From Actomonas aquatica (GTDB lineage Bacteria; Verrucomicrobiota; Verrucomicrobiia; Opitutales; Opitutaceae), in contig NZ_CP139781.1 of assembly GCF_019679435.2 (NCBI RefSeq), positions 992,001 to 1,056,000 on the forward strand: a stretch of 64,000 nucleotides of DNA, read 5' to 3'. The number at the start of each line of letters is the position of its first letter. The first letter of the stretch is position 1. This document shows, in pieces, positions 9,501 to 17,112 of the stretch. The translations under genes were made by a program, and so were the position numbers. Below the pieces are notes generated by a model. The model did not search any database, had not been told where the DNA came from, and saw only the letters and a list, made by a program, of their open reading frames with translations.

Positions 9501-10025
9501 CTGGACGCGGCGCTGCTTCACACGATCCCGGCAGCCAACCACCAGCCCGTGCTGGTCGCCACGGTGACGCCCACCGACGACACCGCCCCTGGCGAAACGC
9601 TGTTTGAACTCTACGCCATGCCCGAAGGCAACGGCACCAGTCTGAGCAACCTTTCCGCCCGCGCTTACGTCACCCCGGACCAGCCGCTCACCGCCGGCTT
9701 GGTGATCACCGGCCAGCGCGATCTATCCGTGTTGGTGCGGGCCGTGGGCGACGGGCTCCAGGCCTTCGGACTCACCGAGACCGCCAGCAAACCGACCGTG
9801 CGTTGGACCGCCCTCGACGGCGCTCTCGGCGGCTTCGCTTCCGGTCACTTTGAGCAAGCCGATGCCGCCAGTGCCCGCCTCGGCGCCTTCCCACTCGACT
9901 CTGCCGACGACACCGCCGCCCAACTCAACTACCTCCGCCCCGGCCGCTACACCTTCACCGTCGAGGTCGAGTCCGCCGGCGTCGTCCTCTTCGAACTCTA
10001 CGTCGACTGGCAAAACGCCTACTGA
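6561..10025 (+). CDS. Secreted propeller/Ig-like protein with tandem C-terminal modules
   Basis: The chosen ATG gives a clear signal peptide (MRYLSPRLLAVFATLLLPAV, cleavage after A23); an upstream in-frame GTG at 6507 would bury it. The 1154-residue protein has about nine S-x-D-G-x-x-W motifs in its first 560 residues (for example SPDGFNW, SSDGITW, SPDGQNW), typical of BNR/sialidase-like propeller blades. Immunoglobulin-like stretches with YQW and IQW motifs follow. Two copies of a roughly 130-residue module end the protein (starting near 882 and 1025: RLANLSVRA...GFV...LLRAIGPGL and SLSNLSARAYV...GLV...VLVRAVGDGL). The same module ends the protease at 21451. No catalytic residues were recognised; a cell-surface or extracellular binding protein is likely. 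Confidence 0.75.
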   Translation: MRYLSPRLLAVFATLLLPAVLSAQTAWQRVVDASPALSVRDVAANDERFVAVGELGLVITSPDGFNWTDRDPGTHETLLEVTRFKDGFLALGAAGTLLQSSDGITWTPRLAGDNAVQNLASNDTLAIATNADTAFLSTDGVRWEPVSLALAPSAIDAALGFFFLRVDGIPYVSQNGREWQPVSFPDGVAAELTGANLVPGATAALYHTYNAEGFAGLFRSTDGQVWSPVEFSFEPFFFGYDGTQFVARTADSKTFVSPDGTSWVASGATDWASLDPGVSLNGVSIRDARNFERRTADSDWEPINATRVERRSTFDGIAYGNERWVVGSGFVSSDLSQWDAVPPLPIPEGVTMALNHPEPRPNHLSFAHDRFFVTGSTYIPSGSILWSSPDGSDFTVAAQTSARLSSSVIYANGVYLIPAVNGRAALRSTDGSAWNLVEDCLPTSDMPDARSFVVSFGSSFLAAIDGAGWFSSADGVTWSALVDNDTTPAISQLSGLNANAGQIVAWGAGSLWTSPDGQNWSAVSVPEFWIRSASFSGERLVAAGEQSVATLGPEGVWNYAALSVYSAYFSDAISIASSDSHTLVLMRSIVLMSPHGIGPVITAISPADAVTIADNELTQFSVTATSSATLSYQWAHNGLNLTNANGAALHTLLPVDRFDNWSRVAVKVSDGTHTVAGVVPTQVISSTPPFLDEDGISSFLRFRADGIGFWNLRADITGSILDYQWYRDGEPIPGGTWAELNVIANVTNIGHTYHVVGSNAFGTVASSEFTITRPQIAAGEIAITMESHLSLPTDVRLSLDVEHAAQIQWRRNGVPIPWATYSNYYLRTDRQPPDGGGWSGFYDVVLSNAYETVVVQAVRLHLAGDPDLPTTIPTYPAPSADFMRLANLSVRAPASTGSHALVAGFVLDDSTQVTTERASSVLLRAIGPGLNAFDVPDAMADPALSLSEPNETAIASNQAWSSNLATTFATAGAFALEEASLDAALLHTIPAANHQPVLVATVTPTDDTAPGETLFELYAMPEGNGTSLSNLSARAYVTPDQPLTAGLVITGQRDLSVLVRAVGDGLQAFGLTETASKPTVRWTALDGALGGFASGHFEQADAASARLGAFPLDSADDTAAQLNYLRPGRYTFTVEVESAGVVLFELYVDWQNAY

Positions 10026-10080
10026 CGCCCCCACCAGTTGACGGGAAAAGGCGTTGCCCGCACGCGCTCGGCGGGCTTCG

Positions 10081-10105
10081 CTGCACGGCTCGTCTTGCCG
10101 TGCAG
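10081..10105 (+). promoter_or_regulatory. Hairpin covering a GTG start codon
   Basis: CTGCACGGC and GCCGTGCAG form a perfect 9-bp stem around a 7-nt loop. The GTG start at 10100 lies in the 3' arm. A second hairpin (GCCCGC/GCGGGC, 10056-10076) sits just before it. The pair could attenuate or terminate transcription from the upstream gene, or hide the start codon in the mRNA. Confidence 0.5.
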
Positions 10106-12124
10106 GTTTCCTTCGTCATCCCGGTCTATAACCAACTCGCCCACACCCAGGCCTGCCTGGCGTCGTTGCGCGAACACCTGCCAGCCGACCTCACCCACGA
10201 AATCATCCTCGTCGACGACGGCAGCGACGCCGAGACCCAGACCTTTCTTGCCGGCCTCAGCGCCCCGCACCGCGTCATCACGCTGCCCGGCAATCACGGT
10301 TTTGCCCGCGCCACCAACGCCGGCGCGACCGTCGCCTCCGGCCAATGGCTTTGTCTGCTCAACAACGACGTGGAGCTCACCGCCGGCACGATCGAGGCCA
10401 TGCTCGCGGTGCGCGACGCCCACCCGGACGCCGGCATCATCGGCAACATTCAACTCACCACCGCGACCGGCGAGGTCGACCATGCCGGCATCGAGTTTCG
10501 CGACGGTGGATATCCGCGCCACATTCGCGGCGAACTGACCGCCCTCCAGGCCGAGGGCGAGATCGTGCCGGCCCTCGCCGTGACCGCCGCCTGCTGCCTC
10601 GTCGATCGTGCCTGGTTTGTTGCCATGGACGGACTCGATCCGTGCTACCGCAACGGCTTCGAAGACGTCGATCTCTGCCTGCGCGCCCGCGAAAACGGCT
10701 GGGGCATCTACGTCGCCACCCGCAGCGTCGTGAAACACGCCGTATCCACCAGCCAAGGACGCGGGGATCACGAGTTTCGCAACGCCCAGACTTTCCTCGA
10801 CCGTTGGGGACCACGCACCGCCGCCCTCGAGGTCGCCCAGCGTCGCGACGCCGCCCGCCGCTACCGCACCCGCCGCGCCCGCGAAACCGCCGGCCAACCC
10901 GCCCCCCAGTCGGTCCAGGCCGCCCGTCTCGCCGCCCTCGCCGCCGCCGAGCAGCAGGAGCGCCTCACCCGCACTCCCGTGACCGTCTGGGTCGACCTCC
11001 TGCGCATGGAACCCGGTGGTGCCAACGGCGGCATCAAGCCACTCGTCTACGCCATGCTGCGTGAGCTCGCCACCCTGCAGTGGAACCCGCAGCGTTACGT
11101 GCTGCTCGCCCGCGCCCCGCTGCACGACGAGCTGCGCCGCCTCGAACTCACCGCTCCGCTCGCGCTCCAAGGCCCCGACGGTTGGACCCTCCACGAAGAC
11201 GGTCGCACCACGCCGACCTCGCCGACCGCCCTCGCTCGCAGCCACCTGCCGGAAGTCCTCTATTGCCCCTTCGGCACCTCTGCCTTGGCCCGCCCCGACC
11301 TGCCCAGCGTTGCCCTGTTGGTCGATGCGCTGCACCGCGATTTGCCCGCCGCCTTGCCGATCGAGGAGGTCAACTTCCGCGAGGAGAACTTTAAACGTGT
11401 CATCGGTTCGGCCACCTGGCTGCAAACCCTCGCGCTGCACGGCATCGAACGCCTCCACCACCACTGGGGCGTGCCTCCCTCACGCTGCTTCCACACCTAC
11501 GCCCCCGTGCAACGCCGCCTGCGTGTGCCCGATCCGCTGCCGCCGCCGCCGGATGGGTTGCCCGAGCGCGATTACTTTTTTTATCCGGCCAATTTCTGGG
11601 CGCACAAAAACCACGAGGTGCTGCTCACCGCCTACCGGCTCTATCGTCAGCGCGTAGGCGCCGACACCGCCTGGCAACTTGTGCTCACCGGCTTCCCCGA
11701 TGCCCGCCAACAAACCTTGCGCGAGATGAGCACCGCCCTCGGTCTGACCGACTGCGTGCACTTTGCCGGCCATCTACCCGACGACGCCTTCGCCGGCCTG
11801 TGGCGCCGCGCCGGGGCGCTCGTGTTTCCGTCGCTGCACGAGGGGTTCGGCATTCCGCTGCTCGAAGCCTTCGAAAACGGTCTGCCCGTGCTCGCATCCG
11901 ACGCCTCCGTCCTGCCCGAGGTCGGCGGCGACGCCTGCCACTGGTTCGACGCCTCCCACCCGTCGGCCGTCGCCGAGGCCCTTACCACCGTCGCGGCCGA
12001 CCCGGCGCTGCGTGTCCGCCTGATTGCCGCCGGCACCGCCCGCCTGTCACGCTTCTCGCTCCATTACGAGGCGAGCCGCCTCAACCACTTTCTCCACGCC
12101 GCCGCCCGCGGCCTCGTGCCATGA
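10100..12124 (+). CDS. Two-domain glycosyltransferase, GT2 + GT4
   Basis: The 674-residue protein begins with a GT2 domain: VSFVIPVYN at 3-11, ILVDDGSDA near 37-44, and the NND motif at 88-90 that takes the DxD role, to about residue 235. After an Arg/Ala-rich linker a GT4 domain occupies about 290-674. It has NFWAHKNHEVLL and the characteristic EGFGIPLLEAFENGLP E-x7-E region. Such fusions add two successive sugars to a growing surface glycan. GTG is the only in-frame start directly before the conserved first strand, and it sits inside a strong hairpin. The stop overlaps the next ATG (ATGA). Confidence 0.85.
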   Translation: MQVSFVIPVYNQLAHTQACLASLREHLPADLTHEIILVDDGSDAETQTFLAGLSAPHRVITLPGNHGFARATNAGATVASGQWLCLLNNDVELTAGTIEAMLAVRDAHPDAGIIGNIQLTTATGEVDHAGIEFRDGGYPRHIRGELTALQAEGEIVPALAVTAACCLVDRAWFVAMDGLDPCYRNGFEDVDLCLRARENGWGIYVATRSVVKHAVSTSQGRGDHEFRNAQTFLDRWGPRTAALEVAQRRDAARRYRTRRARETAGQPAPQSVQAARLAALAAAEQQERLTRTPVTVWVDLLRMEPGGANGGIKPLVYAMLRELATLQWNPQRYVLLARAPLHDELRRLELTAPLALQGPDGWTLHEDGRTTPTSPTALARSHLPEVLYCPFGTSALARPDLPSVALLVDALHRDLPAALPIEEVNFREENFKRVIGSATWLQTLALHGIERLHHHWGVPPSRCFHTYAPVQRRLRVPDPLPPPPDGLPERDYFFYPANFWAHKNHEVLLTAYRLYRQRVGADTAWQLVLTGFPDARQQTLREMSTALGLTDCVHFAGHLPDDAFAGLWRRAGALVFPSLHEGFGIPLLEAFENGLPVLASDASVLPEVGGDACHWFDASHPSAVAEALTTVAADPALRVRLIAAGTARLSRFSLHYEASRLNHFLHAAARGLVP

Positions 12125-13248
12125 AAATCGGTCTCGATGTCGCCCAAACCTCCGCCGAGCGCGCCGGTTGCGCCTGGTATGCCGACGCCTTGGCCCGCGC
12201 CTTGGTCGAGCTCGGCCGCCCGCAGGGCCACGCGTTTGTCCTGTATCACCAATTTGGAGACTGGATTAACGGCGAGCCCGGTCACGGCACCCGGCTCACC
12301 GGCAAAGGCATCACCATGCCGCTGCTGCACACCCTACCCGTGCCGGCTCGCGCGCTCTGGCGCGCCATCGAAGCCGGCACCGCCGACCTGCCGGACGCCC
12401 CCGACGTCGTCATCGCCTCCAGTTTCCACGCCCCGCGCACGCCGGGTGCCAAGCTCGTCTACGTCGTCCACGACCTCGTGTTCTGGACCCACCCGCAATA
12501 CGCCACCGACGCCACCCGCTTGGTCTGCCAACGCGAACTCGGTCAGGCCCTCGGTCGCGCCGCCGCATTTCTTTTTGTCAGCGAATCCACCCGCCGCGAC
12601 TTCGAGTCGCTTTTCCCGGGTTGGCTGGCCGAAAGCGGCACTCCGCACGCCATCGCCTCCGGTGCCAGTCGCTGGCCTGCCGTGGAGTCGCCCACACCGC
12701 GCGCACCGGATGCCCCGTGGTTGATGGTCGGCTCATTGGAGCCCCGTAAAAACCACCTCACCGCCCTCGCCGCCTACGAGATGTATTACGCGTCCAGCGA
12801 GCATCCCCGCCCACTGCACATCATCGGCGGACGCGGCTGGATGTCCGACGAGGTGCACGCCCGCATCGATCTGATCGCCGCCCGCGGTTGGCCCGTGGTG
12901 TATCGCGGTTACCTCGACGACCGCGAGCTGCGCACCGCCTACCGCGATAGTTTTGCCCTGCTCCAACCGAGCTGGCACGAGGGTTTTGGGCTGCCCGTGC
13001 TGGAGGCCTTCAGCCAAGGCCTGCCGGTCATCGCCGCCGACGCCGCCAGCCTGCCCGAGGTCGCCGGCGACGCCGCCATCCTGTGCCCGCCGGAAAACCC
13101 GCCCGCCTGGTCCATCGCCATGCTCGAACTCGATCGCGATCCGACCGCCCACGCCCGCCTCGGCGCCGCCGGTCTGACCCGCGCAAATGACTACAGCTGG
13201 CAAAAAACCGCCCGCACCGTCCTCGATCTCATCACCAAGCTTAGCTGA
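12121..13248 (+). CDS. GT4 family glycosyltransferase
   Basis: The 375-residue protein has a GT-B fold. The N-terminal half contains the VVHDLVFWTHPQYA stretch seen in mannosyltransferase-like GT4 enzymes. The C-terminal half has VGSLEPRKNH and the EGFGLPVLEAFSQGLPVIAAD nucleotide-sugar-binding region with its E-x7-E motif. The ATG overlaps the stop of the GT2+GT4 gene by 4 bp, so the two are translationally coupled and probably act in sequence on the same lipid-linked oligosaccharide. The donor sugar is not predictable. A short 9-bp-period repeat lies immediately after the stop. Confidence 0.85.
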   Translation: MKIGLDVAQTSAERAGCAWYADALARALVELGRPQGHAFVLYHQFGDWINGEPGHGTRLTGKGITMPLLHTLPVPARALWRAIEAGTADLPDAPDVVIASSFHAPRTPGAKLVYVVHDLVFWTHPQYATDATRLVCQRELGQALGRAAAFLFVSESTRRDFESLFPGWLAESGTPHAIASGASRWPAVESPTPRAPDAPWLMVGSLEPRKNHLTALAAYEMYYASSEHPRPLHIIGGRGWMSDEVHARIDLIAARGWPVVYRGYLDDRELRTAYRDSFALLQPSWHEGFGLPVLEAFSQGLPVIAADAASLPEVAGDAAILCPPENPPAWSIAMLELDRDPTAHARLGAAGLTRANDYSWQKTARTVLDLITKLS

Positions 13249-13251
13249 TAC

Positions 13252-13278
13252 TTTTTCGTGTCTTTCGTGCCTTTCGTG
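13252..13278 (+). repeat. 9-bp-period tandem repeat, (T/C)CTTTCGTG type
   Basis: Three consecutive 9-mers (TTTTTCGTG, TCTTTCGTG, CCTTTCGTG) are followed by GTTTCAAAC. Related arrays with the same period occur at 30721 and 59552. It starts 3 bp after a stop codon. Confidence 0.6.
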
Positions 13279-13310
13279 GTTTCAAACTCCTCCTCCCCCG
13301 TCCGCGTCTC

Positions 13311-16300
13311 GTGAACATCCTCTTCGTCAACTACGGCGACTGCACGTCGAACAGCCTCAACCACATCGGAGCCTTCGCCAATGAGCTCTGTCGGGGCGGT
13401 CATGCCTGCGTGGTGGCCGTGCCGGAGAAACCCGAAACCGTCGCCGTCCTCGACGCACCGCTGTTTCCCGTCCGCCTCTTCGACCAACTGCTCAGCGACT
13501 TGCCGCATTTCCCCGACCGCCGCCCGGCCGATGTGATCCACGCTTGGACGCCACGCGAAAACGTCCGCGACTTTGTCCTCCATTACTTGGCCCGTCATCC
13601 GCAGGCGCGCCTCTTCATTCACCTCGAGGACAACGAAGACCACCTCAGTGCCGCGTTCGCCCGCACCCCGATCGCCGAACTGCGCCGCCTCTCCGACGCC
13701 GACCTCGCCAACAAGCTCGCGCCCAGCCTGTCCCACCCGGTGCGCTCCCGGCACTTTCTGCGGCTCGCCCACGGCGTGACCTGCATCACCGAGCGGCTCA
13801 ACGAGTTTGTGCCCTCCGGCACAGCGCATCACCTGCTGCTGCCCGGCCTCACCGAAACCACAGCGCCCTCTGCCGACGATATCGCCACCGAGCGTGCCAC
13901 GCTCCAACAGCGCCCCGACGAAAAGCTCATCGTCTACACCGGCAGCGTCACCTTCGCCAACCTGGCCGACATTCGCTGCCTCACGCTCGCCGTCCGCCAG
14001 CTCAACGAAGCCGGCCAACCCACTCGTCTCGTGCGCACCGGCATCACCCCGGCCGAATACGACGAAGCCCTGCGCGATATCGGTGGCGACTTTGTCACCG
14101 CCCTCGGTTGGTGCCCTAAGTCCCGCCTGCCGCGCCTACTCGCCGCCGCCGATGTTCTCGTCCAGCCCGGAGCCGCCGACGACTTCAACGCCTACCGCCT
14201 GCCGTCCAAGATTCCGGAATACCTCTGGGCGGGTCGTCCACTGGTCATTCCGGCCACCAACATCGCCGCCAAGTTGAAGGACGGTCACGACGCCCTGCTC
14301 CTCGCCGACGCCACGCCCGACGCCATCGTCACCGCTTGTCAGCGCCTCTTCGCTGACGCCGAACTCGCCGCGAATCTCGGCCAAAACGCTGCCGCTTTCG
14401 CCCGCCAACATTTCACGCTCGCCGACAACACCCGCGGGCTCCTGTCGTTCTACGCTCAGGCCGAAGGCCATCCCGGCGTGTTTGGCGAGCAACCGCCCAC
14501 CAGCCACGAAACCGCCGCCCTCGTTGACCGCACCGATCCCGAACTGGGCGCCCGCGTGCGTGCCCTCGCCACGGAAGTCGACGACCTCAAAGCCGCTCTC
14601 GCCACGGCACGCGCCGAAGCCCACCGCCACGCCGCCAACGCGCGTTACACGGCGTCCAAACTCGAGGCCCAAAAACACGTCACCGAAAACGTTCGCGCCG
14701 ACCTGCGTGCGCAGCGCGAGGAACTCCCACCGCTGCTCAAACGTCTCGAAGAAGACGCCGCCACGATTCGCGAATTGCGCGGCCTGTTGGAGCACAACGA
14801 GCGCGTGCAACGCGACACCATCCGCTCACTCGAGGCTCGCGTGCAAAAGGTCACCCAGTCCGGCTCCTGGGTCTTCACCGCCCCCTTCCGCGCCCTGCGC
14901 CGCAGCCTCCTCGACCCTCTCCTCAAAAAGGAAGAACAAACCTCTGTAGCCAGGGTCGCCGCCCCCGGTCCCTCCGGCGACTCCGCGCCAGCCCCCGCTT
15001 CCAACGATCACCTCCCCATCGACCCCAGCCTTCCACACAGCCTCGACGAACCGGCCGACTGGGCGGCCATTCCCGCCCGCGGCCTCATGCGCGGCTGGGT
15101 GGTGACGAGTGACCAGCAGGAGATCGTCGCCCTGCGTATCAAGGCGGCCGATACGACCTTCAACGTCGATCTCGGCGTGCCGCGGCCCGATGTCGCCGGC
15201 CTGCATCCGGGCCATCCTTTCGCCGATCACGCCGGCTTCACCGCCGACTACGAGCTGCCGCCCGGCTGGGAAGGCGAAACCGTGTTTGAGGCGCTCACCG
15301 CCGACGGCCAATGGCGACGCTTCGCCGCCCGCCAAACCCGCGTGATGAGTGACGATCCGGCCAACCTGCGCCGCGATTACCGCTCGTGGGTGCAGCGTTA
15401 CGACACGCTCAAACTCGCCGATGCCATCAACCACCGCGCTCGCATCGAGGGCATGGCCGCCGAGGCACGGCCGCTCATCTCCGTGCTCATGCCGGTTTAC
15501 AACGCGCCGAAGCCGTGGCTCATCCGCGCCATCGAATCGGTGCGCGAGCAGTTTTACCCCAACTGGGAACTGTGCATCGCCGACGACGCCAGCACCGAGC
15601 CGCATGTGGCCGAAGTGCTGCGCGACTACGCCCAGCGCGACGCCCGCATCAAGTTCGTCATCCGCGAGCAAAACGGCCACATCTCCGCCGCGTCCAACTC
15701 CGCGCTGGAGCTCGCCACCGGCGCCTTCTGCGCCCTGCTCGACCACGACGACGAACTCACCCGCCACGCGCTGGCCGAGGTGGTTTACGCGCTCGAAGCC
15801 CAGCCCAACCTCACCTTCATCTACTCCGACGAGGACAAGATCGATGAGTCCGGTCACCGCAGTGATCCGTATTTTAAACCGGACTGGAATCCCGAGCTCC
15901 TGCTCGGCCAGAACTACACCTGCCACCTCTCCACCTTCCGCACGACGCGTCTGCGCGAGATCGGTGGTTTCCGCGAAGGCCTGGAGGGCAGTCAGGACTG
16001 GGACCTCACCCTGCGTGCCACCGCCGGACTCGATCCGGCGCGCATCCACCACATTCCCAAGGTGCTCTACCACTGGCGCGCCATTCCGGGCTCGACCGCC
16101 TTCGTCATCGACGAAAAGGCCGACTATCCGTTCCAGGCCGCCAAACGCGCCCTCACCGATCACCTCGCCGCGACCGGTGTATCCGCCGAGTTGTTACCGG
16201 TGGAGGGCCGACATTGGCGCGTGAAGTATCCCCTGCCGGATACGCCGCCGCAGGTCAGTCTCATCATCCCCACGCACAACGGTTACGAGCTGCTCAAAAC

Positions 16301-17099
16301 CTGTCTCGACTCGTTGCGCGGCCGCACGCGCTACCCGGATCTGGAGATCATCGTCGTCAACCACCAGTCCGACGACCCGACCCTCCTCAAGTATTTCACC
16401 GCGCTCAAAACCGAGGGCGTGCGCGTGATCGACTACGAGGGCGTCTTCAACTTTTCCGCCATCAACAATCACGCCGCACGCCATGCGCGCGGCAGCGTGT
16501 TGGGCTTCCTCAACAACGATCTCGAGATCATCGATGAGACGTGGCTCGAGGAAATGGTCGCCCAAGCCTGCCGCCCCGAAATCGGCGCAGTCGGTGCCAT
16601 GTTGTATTACCCCAACGACACCGTGCAGCACGCCGGCGTCATCCTCGGCATCGGCGGACTCAATGGCTCGCCTTCCGTCGCGGGTCACGCCTTCAAGGAC
16701 TACCGCCGCGGCGACGAGGGACAACGCAACCGCCTGCGCCTCGTGCAGAACTACTCGGCCGTGACGGCCGCCTGCCTCGTTATTCGCCGCGAGGTGTTTG
16801 AACAGGTCGGCGGCTTCGACGAACGCAAACTCGCCGTGGCCTTCAACGACATCGACTTCTGTCTGCGTGTGCGCGCCGCCGGTTATCGCAACCTCTGGAC
16901 GCCCTTCGCCGAACTTTACCATCACGAGTCCGCCAGTCGCGGTATCGAGGACAATCCCGACAAGCTCGACCGCTTTGCCGGTGAGATCGCCACCATGCGG
17001 CAACGCTGGGGGCGGGAACTCGATCACGACCCGGCCTACAATCCGAACCTCACCGGGCTCTACGAAGACTTCTCCCTGGCCACGCCGCCGCGCGGCTGA
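13311..17099 (+). CDS. Giant three-domain glycosyltransferase, GT4 + coiled coil + two GT2
   Basis: The 1262-residue protein appears to have five parts. A GT-B/GT4-like domain covers about 1-385 (LIVYTGSVTF, then RLPSKIPEYLWAGRPLVIP). A charged coiled coil follows at about 409-513, and a small beta-type domain (MRGWVVTSDQQE) at about 584-677. The first GT2 domain spans about 715-930 (LISVLMPVYNAP, DHDDELT, LSTFRTTRLREIGGF). The second runs from about 980 to the end (VSLIIPTHNGYELL, FLNNDLEI, and HHESASRG near the end). Both GT2 domains keep their acidic metal-binding motifs, so all catalytic modules look intact. The coiled coil may mediate oligomerisation or chain-length gating, as in some capsule polymerases. 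The GTG start lies directly before the first strand (NILFVNYG). The donor sugars are unknown. Confidence 0.85.
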   Translation: MNILFVNYGDCTSNSLNHIGAFANELCRGGHACVVAVPEKPETVAVLDAPLFPVRLFDQLLSDLPHFPDRRPADVIHAWTPRENVRDFVLHYLARHPQARLFIHLEDNEDHLSAAFARTPIAELRRLSDADLANKLAPSLSHPVRSRHFLRLAHGVTCITERLNEFVPSGTAHHLLLPGLTETTAPSADDIATERATLQQRPDEKLIVYTGSVTFANLADIRCLTLAVRQLNEAGQPTRLVRTGITPAEYDEALRDIGGDFVTALGWCPKSRLPRLLAAADVLVQPGAADDFNAYRLPSKIPEYLWAGRPLVIPATNIAAKLKDGHDALLLADATPDAIVTACQRLFADAELAANLGQNAAAFARQHFTLADNTRGLLSFYAQAEGHPGVFGEQPPTSHETAALVDRTDPELGARVRALATEVDDLKAALATARAEAHRHAANARYTASKLEAQKHVTENVRADLRAQREELPPLLKRLEEDAATIRELRGLLEHNERVQRDTIRSLEARVQKVTQSGSWVFTAPFRALRRSLLDPLLKKEEQTSVARVAAPGPSGDSAPAPASNDHLPIDPSLPHSLDEPADWAAIPARGLMRGWVVTSDQQEIVALRIKAADTTFNVDLGVPRPDVAGLHPGHPFADHAGFTADYELPPGWEGETVFEALTADGQWRRFAARQTRVMSDDPANLRRDYRSWVQRYDTLKLADAINHRARIEGMAAEARPLISVLMPVYNAPKPWLIRAIESVREQFYPNWELCIADDASTEPHVAEVLRDYAQRDARIKFVIREQNGHISAASNSALELATGAFCALLDHDDELTRHALAEVVYALEAQPNLTFIYSDEDKIDESGHRSDPYFKPDWNPELLLGQNYTCHLSTFRTTRLREIGGFREGLEGSQDWDLTLRATAGLDPARIHHIPKVLYHWRAIPGSTAFVIDEKADYPFQAAKRALTDHLAATGVSAELLPVEGRHWRVKYPLPDTPPQVSLIIPTHNGYELLKTCLDSLRGRTRYPDLEIIVVNHQSDDPTLLKYFTALKTEGVRVIDYEGVFNFSAINNHAARHARGSVLGFLNNDLEIIDETWLEEMVAQACRPEIGAVGAMLYYPNDTVQHAGVILGIGGLNGSPSVAGHAFKDYRRGDEGQRNRLRLVQNYSAVTAACLVIRREVFEQVGGFDERKLAVAFNDIDFCLRVRAAGYRNLWTPFAELYHHESASRGIEDNPDKLDRFAGEIATMRQRWGRELDHDPAYNPNLTGLYEDFSLATPPRG

Positions 17100-17112
17100 C
17101 GCTTGATCGTCC

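Noticed and set aside
13191-14018. - strand open frame ending in a Thr/Lys/Gly repeat peptide
   Set aside because: The repetitive end comes from the 9-bp-period DNA repeat at 13252; the rest is antisense to the giant glycosyltransferase.
14826-16163. 445-residue - strand open frame
   Set aside because: Antisense shadow of the three-domain glycosyltransferase; Gly/Val/Glu-rich with no motif.
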